From the NCBI RefSeq assembly GCF_902167145.1, contig NC_050104.1, positions 105,907,849-105,971,848 on the forward strand: 64,000 nucleotides of DNA. Reading direction: 5' to 3'. Position numbers and translations under genes: made by a program. Source of the stretch: Zea mays. Its lineage: Eukaryota; Streptophyta; Magnoliopsida; Poales; Poaceae. Within the stretch, counting starts at the first letter, position 1. The number at the start of each line of letters is the position of its first letter. This document shows, piece after piece, positions 49,801 to 58,132 of the stretch. A model generated the notes under the pieces. The model was not told where the DNA came from. It ran no database searches and was given only the letters and a program-made list of their open reading frames with translations.

Positions 49801-50044
49801 ACTCCTATGTGATAATGAGAGTGCTATTCGCATGGTGGATAATCCTATTGAACACAGCCGCACAAAGCACATTGACATCCGACATCACTTTTTGAGAGAC
49901 CACTAGCAAAAGGGAGATATCGAAGTGTTTCATGTTAGCACCGAGAACCAGCTAGCCGATATCTTTACCAAGCCTCTAGATGAGTCGACCTTTTGCAAGC
50001 TGCGTAGTGAGCTAAATGTCTTAGATTCGCGGAACTTGGATTGA
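46829..50044 (+). pseudogene. pol: Sirevirus pol (PR-INT-RT-RNH), one late stop
   Basis: Pol lies one frame away from gag and its open frame overlaps the gag stop. [13 protein letters not shown] is the protease. WLWHRRLAH and CAACQAGKQ form the integrase zinc segment. The integrase core has [16 protein letters not shown] and GVVERKN (D, D, E), followed by an acidic linker. RT motifs include [29 protein letters not shown] and [11 protein letters not shown]; RNase H has [13 protein letters not shown] and [11 protein letters not shown]. The frame is open for over a thousand codons until TAG at 49904-49906. After this stop the same frame resumes ([17 protein letters not shown]) and ends at TGA 50042-50044, so only about 45 residues are lost. 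The sister Opie/Ji copy has glutamine there, which suggests CAG to TAG. Confidence 0.93.
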
Positions 50045-50945
50045 TTTATAGCATACATGTGTTTTATGCCTTGATCATGTTCCTTAATGCATTTTGTTGT
50101 TTATTTATGGTGCTCAAGTTGTACAAGCACTCCCCGGACCTCTCAAGTCCATTTGCAAGTGATGCACATATTTAGGGGGAGATGTGCTACAACTTGACCC
50201 TTTGAGACTAACTGTGTGCTTGAGCTTGCTTAATTTACTCTCAAAGGAGGTTTGAAAGGGAAAAGGTGGACTTGGACTATGCAAGCCTTCCACTGCACTC
50301 CGATGAAAGAGTAACTGATTCCAAGTTCATCCTTGTACTCTTATTGCCTTTTTACTCTTAGTTGAAGATTTTGGTGAGGCAATGGGGTTAAAGGGCCAAG
50401 ATTGATCCCGTTTTGGTGCTTGATGCCAAAGGGGAGAAAATAAGGCCAAAGCAACAAATAGATCAGCTACCACTTGAGAATTTTGAAAAATAGTAGAATA
50501 GAGCTTTTGATTTGTCAAAAATCTCTTATTGTCTCTTTTGTCAAAAGTTGGCCTCTTGTGGGGAGAATGGTTGATTATGGGAAAAAGGGGGAGCTACCAC
50601 TTGAGAATTTTGAAAAATAGTAGAATAGAGCTTTTGATTTGTCAAAAATCTCTTATAGTCTCTTTTGTCAAAAGTTGGCCTCTTGTGGGGAGAATGGTTG
50701 ATTATGGGAAAAAGGGGGAGTTTTTGAAATCTTTGATCAATTTCTCTTGGAACAACTCTCTTTACGTCTCAACAAGTGTGTTTGACTTAGAGATAGGAAA
50801 TTGAGGTTGATTTGCAAAAACAAACCAAGTGGTGGCAAAGAATGATCCAAATATGCCAAATTTGAATCAAAACAAATTTGAGTTTTCATTTGCATTGATG
50901 TTGCACTTCTTTTAGTTGCTTTTTATTGTGTTGGCATAAATCACC
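50045..50945 (+). other. Sirevirus 3' non-coding region with a 127-bp tandem duplication
   Basis: There is no gene. A unit starting agctaccacttgagaatttt occurs at 50465-50591 and 50592-50718, nearly identical. Each unit ends in the PPT-like gggaaaaaggggga. Another PPT-like word (aaaggggaga) lies near 50430. Repeated PPT-like motifs upstream of the true PPT are a known Sirevirus trait. Confidence 0.85.
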
Positions 50946-50959
50946 AAAAAGGGGGAGAT
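50946..50959 (+). other. Polypurine tract of the Sirevirus
   Basis: The sequence aaaaagggggagat lies directly before the 3' LTR start TGAAAG and is identical to the tract of the Opie/Ji-type copy at 8359-8372. Confidence 0.93.
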
Positions 50960-52199
50960 TGAAAGGGAAATGTGCCCTTGGGCCATTTCTAAGTATTTTG
51001 GTGATTAAGTGTCCAACACAAGTGCCTAAGTGTTAAATTGTGCCAAGGACTCAAGAAGTGCAAATCAAGATTAAAGGTATGTTTCTAGACTTAGTACATT
51101 GTTTTGAAGACTAATGTATTGTGTCTAAGTGCTAGAAACAGGAGAAACAATTTTGGAGAAGTTGGCTATGTACAGCCAAAAGGCTGCTCGGTTTGGGTGC
51201 ACCGGACTGTTCGGTGGTGCACCGGACAGTGTCCGGTGCGCCAGGCTGGCGTCTGTCAAACTGGCTGCTCTCGGGACTTCGACGGTGGCGTACGGCTATA
51301 AATCACCGGACTGTCTGGTGGTGCACCGGACTGTCCTGTGAGCCAACGGTCGGCCGCGTAATCCGCGCGCGACGCGTGGCAGAGCCAACAGTCAGAAGGG
51401 GGCACCAGACTGTCCGGTGTGCACCGGACAGTGTCCGGTGCGCCAACGGCTCTGAACCGCCAACGGTCGGCTTCGCCAAAGAAGGAAAGAAATCCACACC
51501 GGACAGTGTCCGGTGGTGCACCGGACTGTCCGGTGCGCCAGGCGACAGAAGGCAAGAATTGCCTTCTTGGAATGCTCTCAACGGCTCCTAGCTGCCTTGG
51601 GGCTATAAAAGGGACCCCTAAGCGCATGGAGGAGTACACCAAGCATTCTCTAAGCATTCCTAAGCACCAAGACTTCAATTCCACGCATTCGATTCTTTGC
51701 GATAGCAACTAGAGCTCCATTTGAGTAGAGAACTCTTTGAGTTGTATTGAGAGCTCGTGTTGTGACTTGTGTGCGTATTGTCGCTCTGATTTTGTGTCTT
51801 GTGTGCGTTGCTCATCCCTCCCTTACTCCGTGCTTCTTTGTGAACATCAAAGTGTAAGGGCGAGAGGCTCCAAGTTGTGGAGATACCTCGCAAGCGGGAT
51901 AAAGTAATTAAAGCAAAACACCGTGGTATTCAAGTAGGTCTTTGGACCGCTTGAGAGGGGTTGATTGCAACCCTCGTCAGTTGGGACGCCACAACGTGGT
52001 GTAGGCAAGTGTTGAACTTGGCTGAACCACGGGATAAACCACTTTGTCTATCTGTGATTGATCTTCTTGTGGTTATCGTGTCTTGCAAGAACTCCTCTCT
52101 AGCCACTTGGCTTTATTGTACTAACTCCTAATCAAGTTTTTGTGGCATTAAGTTTTAAGTTTCCCAGGATCACCTATTCACCCCCTCTAGGTGCTCTCA
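50960..52199 (+). repeat. 3' LTR of the Sirevirus
   Basis: Same ends as 43231-44465. The TATA box is at 51604-51611. It lacks a 16-bp segment near 51350 that is present in the left LTR and carries 22 extra bases with an additional palindrome near 51500, so palindrome copy number differs between the two LTRs. Confidence 0.96.
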
Positions 52200-52274
52200 G
52201 TTAACTAGCACAAATCGCGAACTATACAATACAATAGAAAGGGCCTTTGGTACCAATTGAGATCTAACTATAAT
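52200..52274 (-). other. Sliver of older element with PBS-like motif
   Basis: On the minus strand tggtaccaaaggcc (about 52242-52255) resembles the copia PBS and is followed, outward, by tgagatctaactat, like the start of an LTR on the plus strand. The Tat element begins 18 bases into it. This may be a minus-strand copia element cut by two later insertions. Confidence 0.35.
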
Positions 52275-54003
52275 TGTCGGCGTTTCGAGACCGGGGGGGT
52301 CCCTGGGCCGACGAGTGAGTGTCGCCGCGTGCCCCAGCCCAGATGGGTCGAGCGCGAGGGCGAGCGCGAAGGGGGGAGAGCGAGGCGGCCGGAGATCGGC
52401 GTGAGAGAGGTGGGAATCCCGCGGCCTTCGTGTTCGTCCCGCGCCCAGGTCGGGTGCGCTTGCAGTAGGGGGTTACAAGCGTCCACGTGGGTGAGGGAGC
52501 GAGCGGCCCCAAGCGAGCGCCTGTATCGTCCTCGTCCCCGCGCGGCCAACCCCCTCTAAGAGGGCCCTGGTCCTTCCTTTTATAGGCGTAAGGAGAGGAT
52601 CCAGGTGTACAATGGGTGTAGCAGAGTGCTACGTGTCTAGCGGAGGAGAGCTAGTGCCCTAAGTACATGCCGTTGTGGCAGCCGGAGAGATTTTGGCACC
52701 CAGCTGGTGTGATGTCGTGGCCGTCGGAGGAGCGATGGAGCCTGGCGGAGGGACAACTGTCGGAGCGGTTGAGTCCTTGCTGACGTCCTCTTGCTTCCGT
52801 AAGGGGGCTGAGAGCCGCCGTCGTCACAGAGTATGCGGGGCGCCATCATTGCCTATCTGGCGGAGCGAGCCAGATGGGACACCAGTCTTGTTCCCTGCGG
52901 CCCGAGTCAGCTCGGGGTAGGGTGATGATGGCGCCTCCTGTTGACGTGGCTGGTCTGCGCCCTAGGTTGGGCGATGTGGAAGCTCCTCCGAAGCCAAGGT
53001 CGAGTCTGTCTTCCGTGGTCGAGGTCGAGTCCGAGCCCCTGGGTCGGGCGAGGTGGAGTTCGTCGTCTTCTAGGGATGAGCCCAAGTCCGAGCCCTAGGT
53101 CGGGCAGAGCGGAGTTCGTCGTCTTCCGGGACTTAGCCCGTGTCCGAGCCCTGGGTCGGGCGGAGCGGAGTTCGCCGTCTTCCGGGACTTAGCCCGAGTC
53201 CGAGCCCTGGGTCGGGCGGAGCGGAGTTCGCCGTCTTCCGGGACTTAGCCCGAGTCCGAGCCCTGGGTCGGGCGGAGCGGAGTTCGTCGTCTTCCGGGAC
53301 TTAGCCCGTGTCTGAGCCCTGGGTCGGGCGGAGCGGAGTTCGCCGTCTTCCGGGACTTAGCCTGAGTCCGAGCCCTGGGTCGGGCGGAGCGGAGTTCGCC
53401 GTCTTCCGGGACTTAGCCCGAGTCCGAGCCCTGGGTCGGGCGGAGCGGAGTTCGCCGCCTTCTGGGTCTTAGCCCGAGTCCGAGCCCTGGGTCGGGCGGA
53501 GCAGAGCTTCCTATGATGCCTTCGGCAGGGCTTGACTGCCTGTCAGTCTCACTCTGTCAAGTGGCACCGCAGTCGGAGTGGCGCAGGCGACGCTGTCCTC
53601 CTGCCAGATCGGTCAGTGGAGCGGCGAAGTGACGACGGTCACTTCGGCTCTGCCGGCTGGGGGGCGCGCGTCAGGATAAAGGTGTTAGGCCACCTTTGCA
53701 TTAAATGCTCAATTTGGTCGGTTGGTGCGGCGATTTGGTCAGGGTTGCTTCTTAGCGAAGGTAGGGCCTCGGGCGAGCCGGAAATATGTTCGCCGTTGGA
53801 GGGGGGCCTCGGGCGAGACGGAAATCCTCCGAGGTCGGCTGCCCTTGTCCGAGGCTAGGCTCGGGCGAGGCGTGATTGAGTCGCTCGAATGGACTGATCC
53901 CTGACTTAATCGCACCCATCAGGCCTTTGCAGCTTTATGCTGATGGGGGTTACCAGCTAAGAATTAGGAGCCTTGAGGGTACCCCTAATTATGGTCCCCA
54001 ACA
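52275..54003 (-). repeat. 3' LTR of the Tat-type gypsy element
   Basis: On the minus strand it starts TGTTGGGGACC (54003) and ends CTCGAAACGCCGACA (52275). A TATA box, TATAAAAG on the minus strand, lies at 52577-52584, so U3 spans roughly 52610-54003 and R-U5 the rest. U3 contains a 56-bp tandem array. GC content is high. Confidence 0.9.
53034..53510. repeat. 56-bp minisatellite in the LTR U3
   Basis: The word agccctgggtcgggc recurs at 53091 (as agccctaggt), 53147, 53203, 53259, 53315, 53371, 53427 and 53483, each exactly 56 bases apart; a slightly diverged first unit starts at 53034. That gives about eight and a half units with only scattered base changes. Confidence 0.95.
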
Positions 54004-54020
54004 GTAGCCCCCGAGCCTCG
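54004..54020 (-). other. Polypurine tract of the Tat-type element
   Basis: The minus strand reads cgaggctcgggggctac directly before the LTR start TGTTGGGG. The plus-strand gypsy LTR at 22099 is preceded by the same kind of tract. Confidence 0.8.
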
Positions 54021-55790
54021 AAGGGAGTGTTAGCACTCGCTTGGAGGCTCTCGTCGCACTTTTTTGCAAGGGGACCAGCCTTTCTCGGTTGCGTTTTGTT
54101 CCGGTGGGTGCGCGCAAGCGCACCCGCCGGGTGTAGCCCCCGAGGCCTCGGAGGAGTGGTTTCACTCCTTCGAGGTCTTAATGCCTTGTGTAATGCTTCG
54201 GCTGGTCTAGTCGTTCCCTCATGCGAGCTGGCCGTAGCCCGGGTGTACGGTCGGGTCCCAAGTTCTCGGGCTAGTATGTTGACGCTGTCAACGGTTCGGC
54301 CGGAGCCGGGTTTGCGAGAGCAGCCCCCGAGCCTCTGCACAGGGCGAGAGGGCGATCAGGGACACACTCGGCTTTTTTACATACGCCCCTGCGTCGCCTT
54401 TCCGCAAGGAGGATGGGGGGAAAGCGCCATGTTGCCCTCGATGGGCGCCGAACATGGTGTCTCCGGTGAGCTGCAAGCGGGTAATCCGAGTAGACGTCCG
54501 TGCCCCGTTCGTTAGGGGTCGGCTAGGGGCCCAGAGGCACGCCCAAAAGTACCTGCGGGTGATCTGCCGGACCCGGTCCCCTGGCGACGGGGTCCAAGGG
54601 CTCGATGCCTCCCTCTGATGGGATTCCGTTACAAGATCGTTCCCGCTGGTCTCGAAAATGTCCTAGGGTACCTCGGGAGCGCAGCCCGAGCCTTGGTTAT
54701 GTATCGAACGTACCCATGGTCATCCCTCGCTCGACGTCTGATGCGGCTGTGAACCCTTCGGGGGCCAGCCTTCGAACCCCTGATCAGTAATGGGCGTGGA
54801 GCCCGAGTAGCCTGAGGCGGCCGTGGAACCCTTCCGAGGGGCCGACCTTCGAACCTCTGACCAGTAGTGGGTGTAGGGCCCACGCGATCTGAGGCGGCTG
54901 TCGAACCCTTCCGGGGGCCAGCCTTCGAACCTCTGATCAGTAGGGAGGCTCGGAGCCTGGTTCCTTCACGGGGAAGGATCCTTTTCGGGGTATCCCCCTT
55001 TCCCGGTCCCTGTTGCAAGAGAGAGAAAGAGGAAAAAAGGAAAAGGATACGAAATCGAACGACGCGGCGTACCTTTACTGACGCGGTCATTATGGCGAAG
55101 GCGAAGCGTCGCCCGCTTCTCCTGCCAGAGGCGCCGCCTATCTCGCCGCGGAGTTAATGCGACGGGGCGAGTGGTTGGCGGGGCGGCGGTTGCGCATGCG
55201 CGAGCCGTTCGAGGAACGGAACACGGGCGCGTTGTCTTCACGCCGTGAGAGAGGGTTCTCTCGCCGCCCCCGGATGGGACATGAGCTTGGCTGACGACGT
55301 GACTGCTGCTCCTGCCCGCCTGCCACCGTCATTACTGCCGGCCCATTTTTGGCCGCACTGACCGTCGTGCCAGGCTGGCGCTGCTGGGTCGTGTGCTGGG
55401 TCGCCTCGAGTCGCGGTATTGGTTCCGCAGTCGAGGAGGCGCGGTGGTGGCACAAGTGGCGGTGCAGTTGCATCGCCGGTTGCATGACGCGTGGGCCTGG
55501 GCCTCCATGCTGGGCGTGTTTGGAGTCGGAGAAGTGCGCCCACTTGGCGCGGTTGCATGCCGCCTGCATGGCTGCCCGCCCCTTTCGCCCGTTGGTCTGG
55601 GCAAAAGTGGAGGGTCGCTTGTAACCGCTGGGCGGTTGGGCGCACCGCGCACGGCGGTTTGGCTTCTTCTACTCTGAGCCGGTTTGCATGACGTGTGGGA
55701 CCCAGCCCCCGCGCCGCAGGGGAGGGCCTTGGAGCATGTTGGAGAAGACTCAGCCCGTGACGGCTGGGGACGCAAGTAGGGATAGTCGCC

Positions 55791-55798
55791 TTTAAAAG
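55791..55798 (+). promoter_or_regulatory. TATA-like box upstream of the antisense ORF
   Basis: The sequence tttaaaag lies 27 bases before the ATG at 55825 on the strand opposite to gag-pol. In this GC-rich region such an AT-rich box stands out. Its distance to the ATG would leave a very short leader, so an upstream start is also possible. Confidence 0.4.
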
Positions 55799-55824
55799 GA
55801 GGGTGACCCCCTTGGAAGGCGACC

Positions 55825-56646
55825 ATGTCTTCGTGCTCCCTTATGCATCGTGTCTTTCCACCTTCCAAGCCCCCGGATGGGGGATACCCGCCGTCTTTCT
55901 GCCTTGTCGTTGGGGGAACGCAACTCCGCGGGAGTTGGTACCTTTCAGCCATCGTTCGGCTTCAAGGATTTTCATCAGCCAGCCCGGCTGTACCCCCTCG
56001 CCGGCGGTCACCCAAGACGGCGACCACCAGCCCCTGGGTGGGGAGAAGCAAACCGGGCTGCGATCTTGGTCCCACCCTCAGCTTCAAGGATGTTCATCAT
56101 CCTCGCTGGGGTGGAGGCCGGGCTGAGCCGGAGCTCTACCTCCCGCGCGGGTTCGTGGGTCACCCTCTCCTGTGGCGTTCGAGGGAGAGGGCGCTCGCTG
56201 GCCCTGCGGGCGGGTCAGACTTCGACAATGCAGGGCTGGTCGACGGCGGGCGTCGTCAGCCCCAGCGTGTCGAGCTCGTCGGCTTGGCTCCCGGTGGCCC
56301 CTCCTGCCGGAAGGCGGCTGCCGCGCCGTGTGCACGGGAGGATCGCCCAAGATGTCGCGCGCTGCTAGGGCGGCGTTCGTGTTCTGGGCGGTCCTACCTT
56401 TGCACCGGTATGGCGCCTCCGCGCGGAGGTCGGTGCCCCACTCGTCCGGGAGGATCTGAGTGGGGATCTGCCGGAGGGCTGACGACCCCTGTCGTCGGTG
56501 CCGAGGTGGAGGCGACTCGAGAAGTCCCCGTCGCCGACGGGATCACCGCCACCATCCGCGCTTCGGGCCTCCGGCTCTTTGTACTTGTCCTCGCCCCTCG
56601 AGCGTCAGCGTGGGCGAGGGCAAGATTGCAGCAGCACCCACCCTGA
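55825..56646 (+). CDS. Antisense ORF in the Tat 3' region, unknown function
   Basis: A 273-codon ATG frame on the strand opposite to gag-pol begins MSSCSLMHRVFPPSKPPDG. It is rich in Gly, Arg, Pro and Ala. A short internal repeat appears twice at the DNA level (cttcaaggattttcatca near 55963 and cttcaaggatgttcatca near 56082) and gives related segments in two frames. I see no signal peptide, membrane segment or named domain. Tat-lineage elements are known to carry extra ORFs in this position, often antisense, with unknown roles. GC-rich composition favours long chance frames, and two other plus-strand frames overlap it (55850-56368 and 56498-56938), so protein coding is not proven. Confidence 0.4.
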   Translation: MSSCSLMHRVFPPSKPPDGGYPPSFCLVVGGTQLRGSWYLSAIVRLQGFSSASPAVPPRRRSPKTATTSPWVGRSKPGCDLGPTLSFKDVHHPRWGGGRAEPELYLPRGFVGHPLLWRSRERALAGPAGGSDFDNAGLVDGGRRQPQRVELVGLAPGGPSCRKAAAAPCAREDRPRCRALLGRRSCSGRSYLCTGMAPPRGGRCPTRPGGSEWGSAGGLTTPVVGAEVEATREVPVADGITATIRASGLRLFVLVLAPRASAWARARLQQHPP

Positions 56647-58132
56647 GGCCTGCGCTGCTGCAGTTCGGCCACCCGGAGCGGGGGTCGTTGTTGTTGCTGT
56701 CAGAGCGGGCGGCGGCGAGCCGCCCGTCAGCCTTCTGTTGCTCCGCAGGCCCTCCCCCATCGAGTGGGGTTGTTCGTACCTGCGGAGGTGGAACCGGGGT
56801 TCCGTTTGTAATGGCACTTTGAATGCCAGTGTTTTTGTTTATTTTGGCTGTCGAGGCCTGAACATGTATGTAATTTTGGCACAGAGCCGTGTTTTTTCCT
56901 CATTTTCGAGCACTAAGACTCGCCTGTTGGTTGTCTGAACCGCTTCACCAAGCGTGAGTCGCCCCGTGTCAAGGTGACGAGTGAGGTATCCGTATCCCGG
57001 AGGCGTAGGAGTCCCTCGGCTCGGTCGGCCTTGTTGTTCGAGGCTCCTCTAGCTTAGTTAAAGGGACCCCTTGGCCGCTCTTGGATGAGCCGAGGCCAGG
57101 GGTAGCGATATCAGCATGAACAGGGGCAGAGTTGGCTCAAAAATGAAACCTGGTTGGCCGGAGCCTAGCCGGGTCGTCCGTTAGCGGGACCGGCGCCGGA
57201 GTTGACCAGCCGAAACCACGGGTCGGGCTGGCGCCCTCGGAGGACGGTTGGCCGAGGCCCCGGGGTGACCGGCCGAGCCGCCTGCTCGGGCCGGATTCCC
57301 GGAGAAGACCCTGGCAGCGATTGCCCGGGCGTGGTGATGACATCGTCCTTTAGGGTGGAGATCCTCGGACCGCGTCGCCGTCCGAGGCTAGGTCGGACCT
57401 CGTCGAAGGTGTCGTCGATGCCGAGGGTGCTGCTGCCCCCTTCCAGCGTCAAGACCCGAGCCTGCAGGATCAGATTGTCTTGTAGCGTGCGTCTCCTGCG
57501 GCCGCCGAGGCCAGAACACACCCTCGCTGTGTTGTAAAGCTGCGTCTCTTTTCCTCTTGTTTCGAGTATCTGGACTTTTTTGTCGGTAACAGGGATGTTT
57601 GTGCGAGCGAGAGTTGCTTCTCGCGGAAGGTGATGAGTGAGCTATCCGTATCCCGGAGGCATTGGAGTCCCTCGGCTCGGTCGGCCTTGCCGCTTACACA
57701 CACTTTTACCCGTCCATGAGGCTCTGTCATCGACTCAGTCGAGAAGGCTCGAAGTATCGCTTCGGCAGAAGAACTTCCGAACGTGAAGACTTGTTCGGTC
57801 CGCGGAATCACTTATCCGAACGTGAGTTACTTATCGCAGAAGGTGATGAGTGAGGTATCCGTATCCCGGAGGCATAGGAGTCCCTCGGCTCGGTCAGCCT
57901 TGGCTGCTTACGTGTACTCCATCGTTTTCAGGATCCACTTTTCGAAGTAGTCAAAAAGCACGAAAGACATTCTGGCAGAAGATATCTTTTTTCGAGGAAA
58001 ATTTCAACGCAGAGGGGGTTCCCCCCCTTTTAGCCCCCGAGGGAGGGTCGGGCTTTGCCGAGGCGAGGCCGACCCTTCCTTGATGACTAAACTTTGCGTG
58101 GGTGCGAGGTATATGAACAACTTGAAAACATC

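Larger units (their letters stand above)
43231..52199 (+). mobile_element. Nearly intact Sirevirus (Ji/Opie type), plus strand, TSD gttaa
   Basis: LTRs of 1235 and 1240 bp (TGAAAG...CTCTCA) enclose a PBS, gag, pol, 3' region and PPT in plus-strand order. The 5-bp target site gttaa is perfect at 43226-43230 and 52200-52204. The LTRs differ by roughly thirty substitutions and two indels when read side by side, a few percent, so the insertion is relatively young. Coding damage is light: one frameshift near the gag N-terminus and one stop near the end of RNase H. Confidence 0.96.
54021..58132 (-). other. Long 3' non-coding region of the Tat-type element
   Basis: GC-rich DNA between the pol stop and the PPT. 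It contains imperfect tandem copies of a 74-77-bp unit (starting near 54743, 54817 and 54894), three dispersed copies of a roughly 60-bp block (56973-57035, 57630-57692 and 57844-57905), and an antisense ORF (55825-56646). Other open frames on both strands reflect the GC-rich composition and are not supported. Confidence 0.75.

Noticed and set aside
55238..55952. Overlapping minus-strand frames of 130-200 codons in the Tat 3' region
   Set aside because: Several frames are open on both strands because of high GC; no motif or preferred start distinguishes them.
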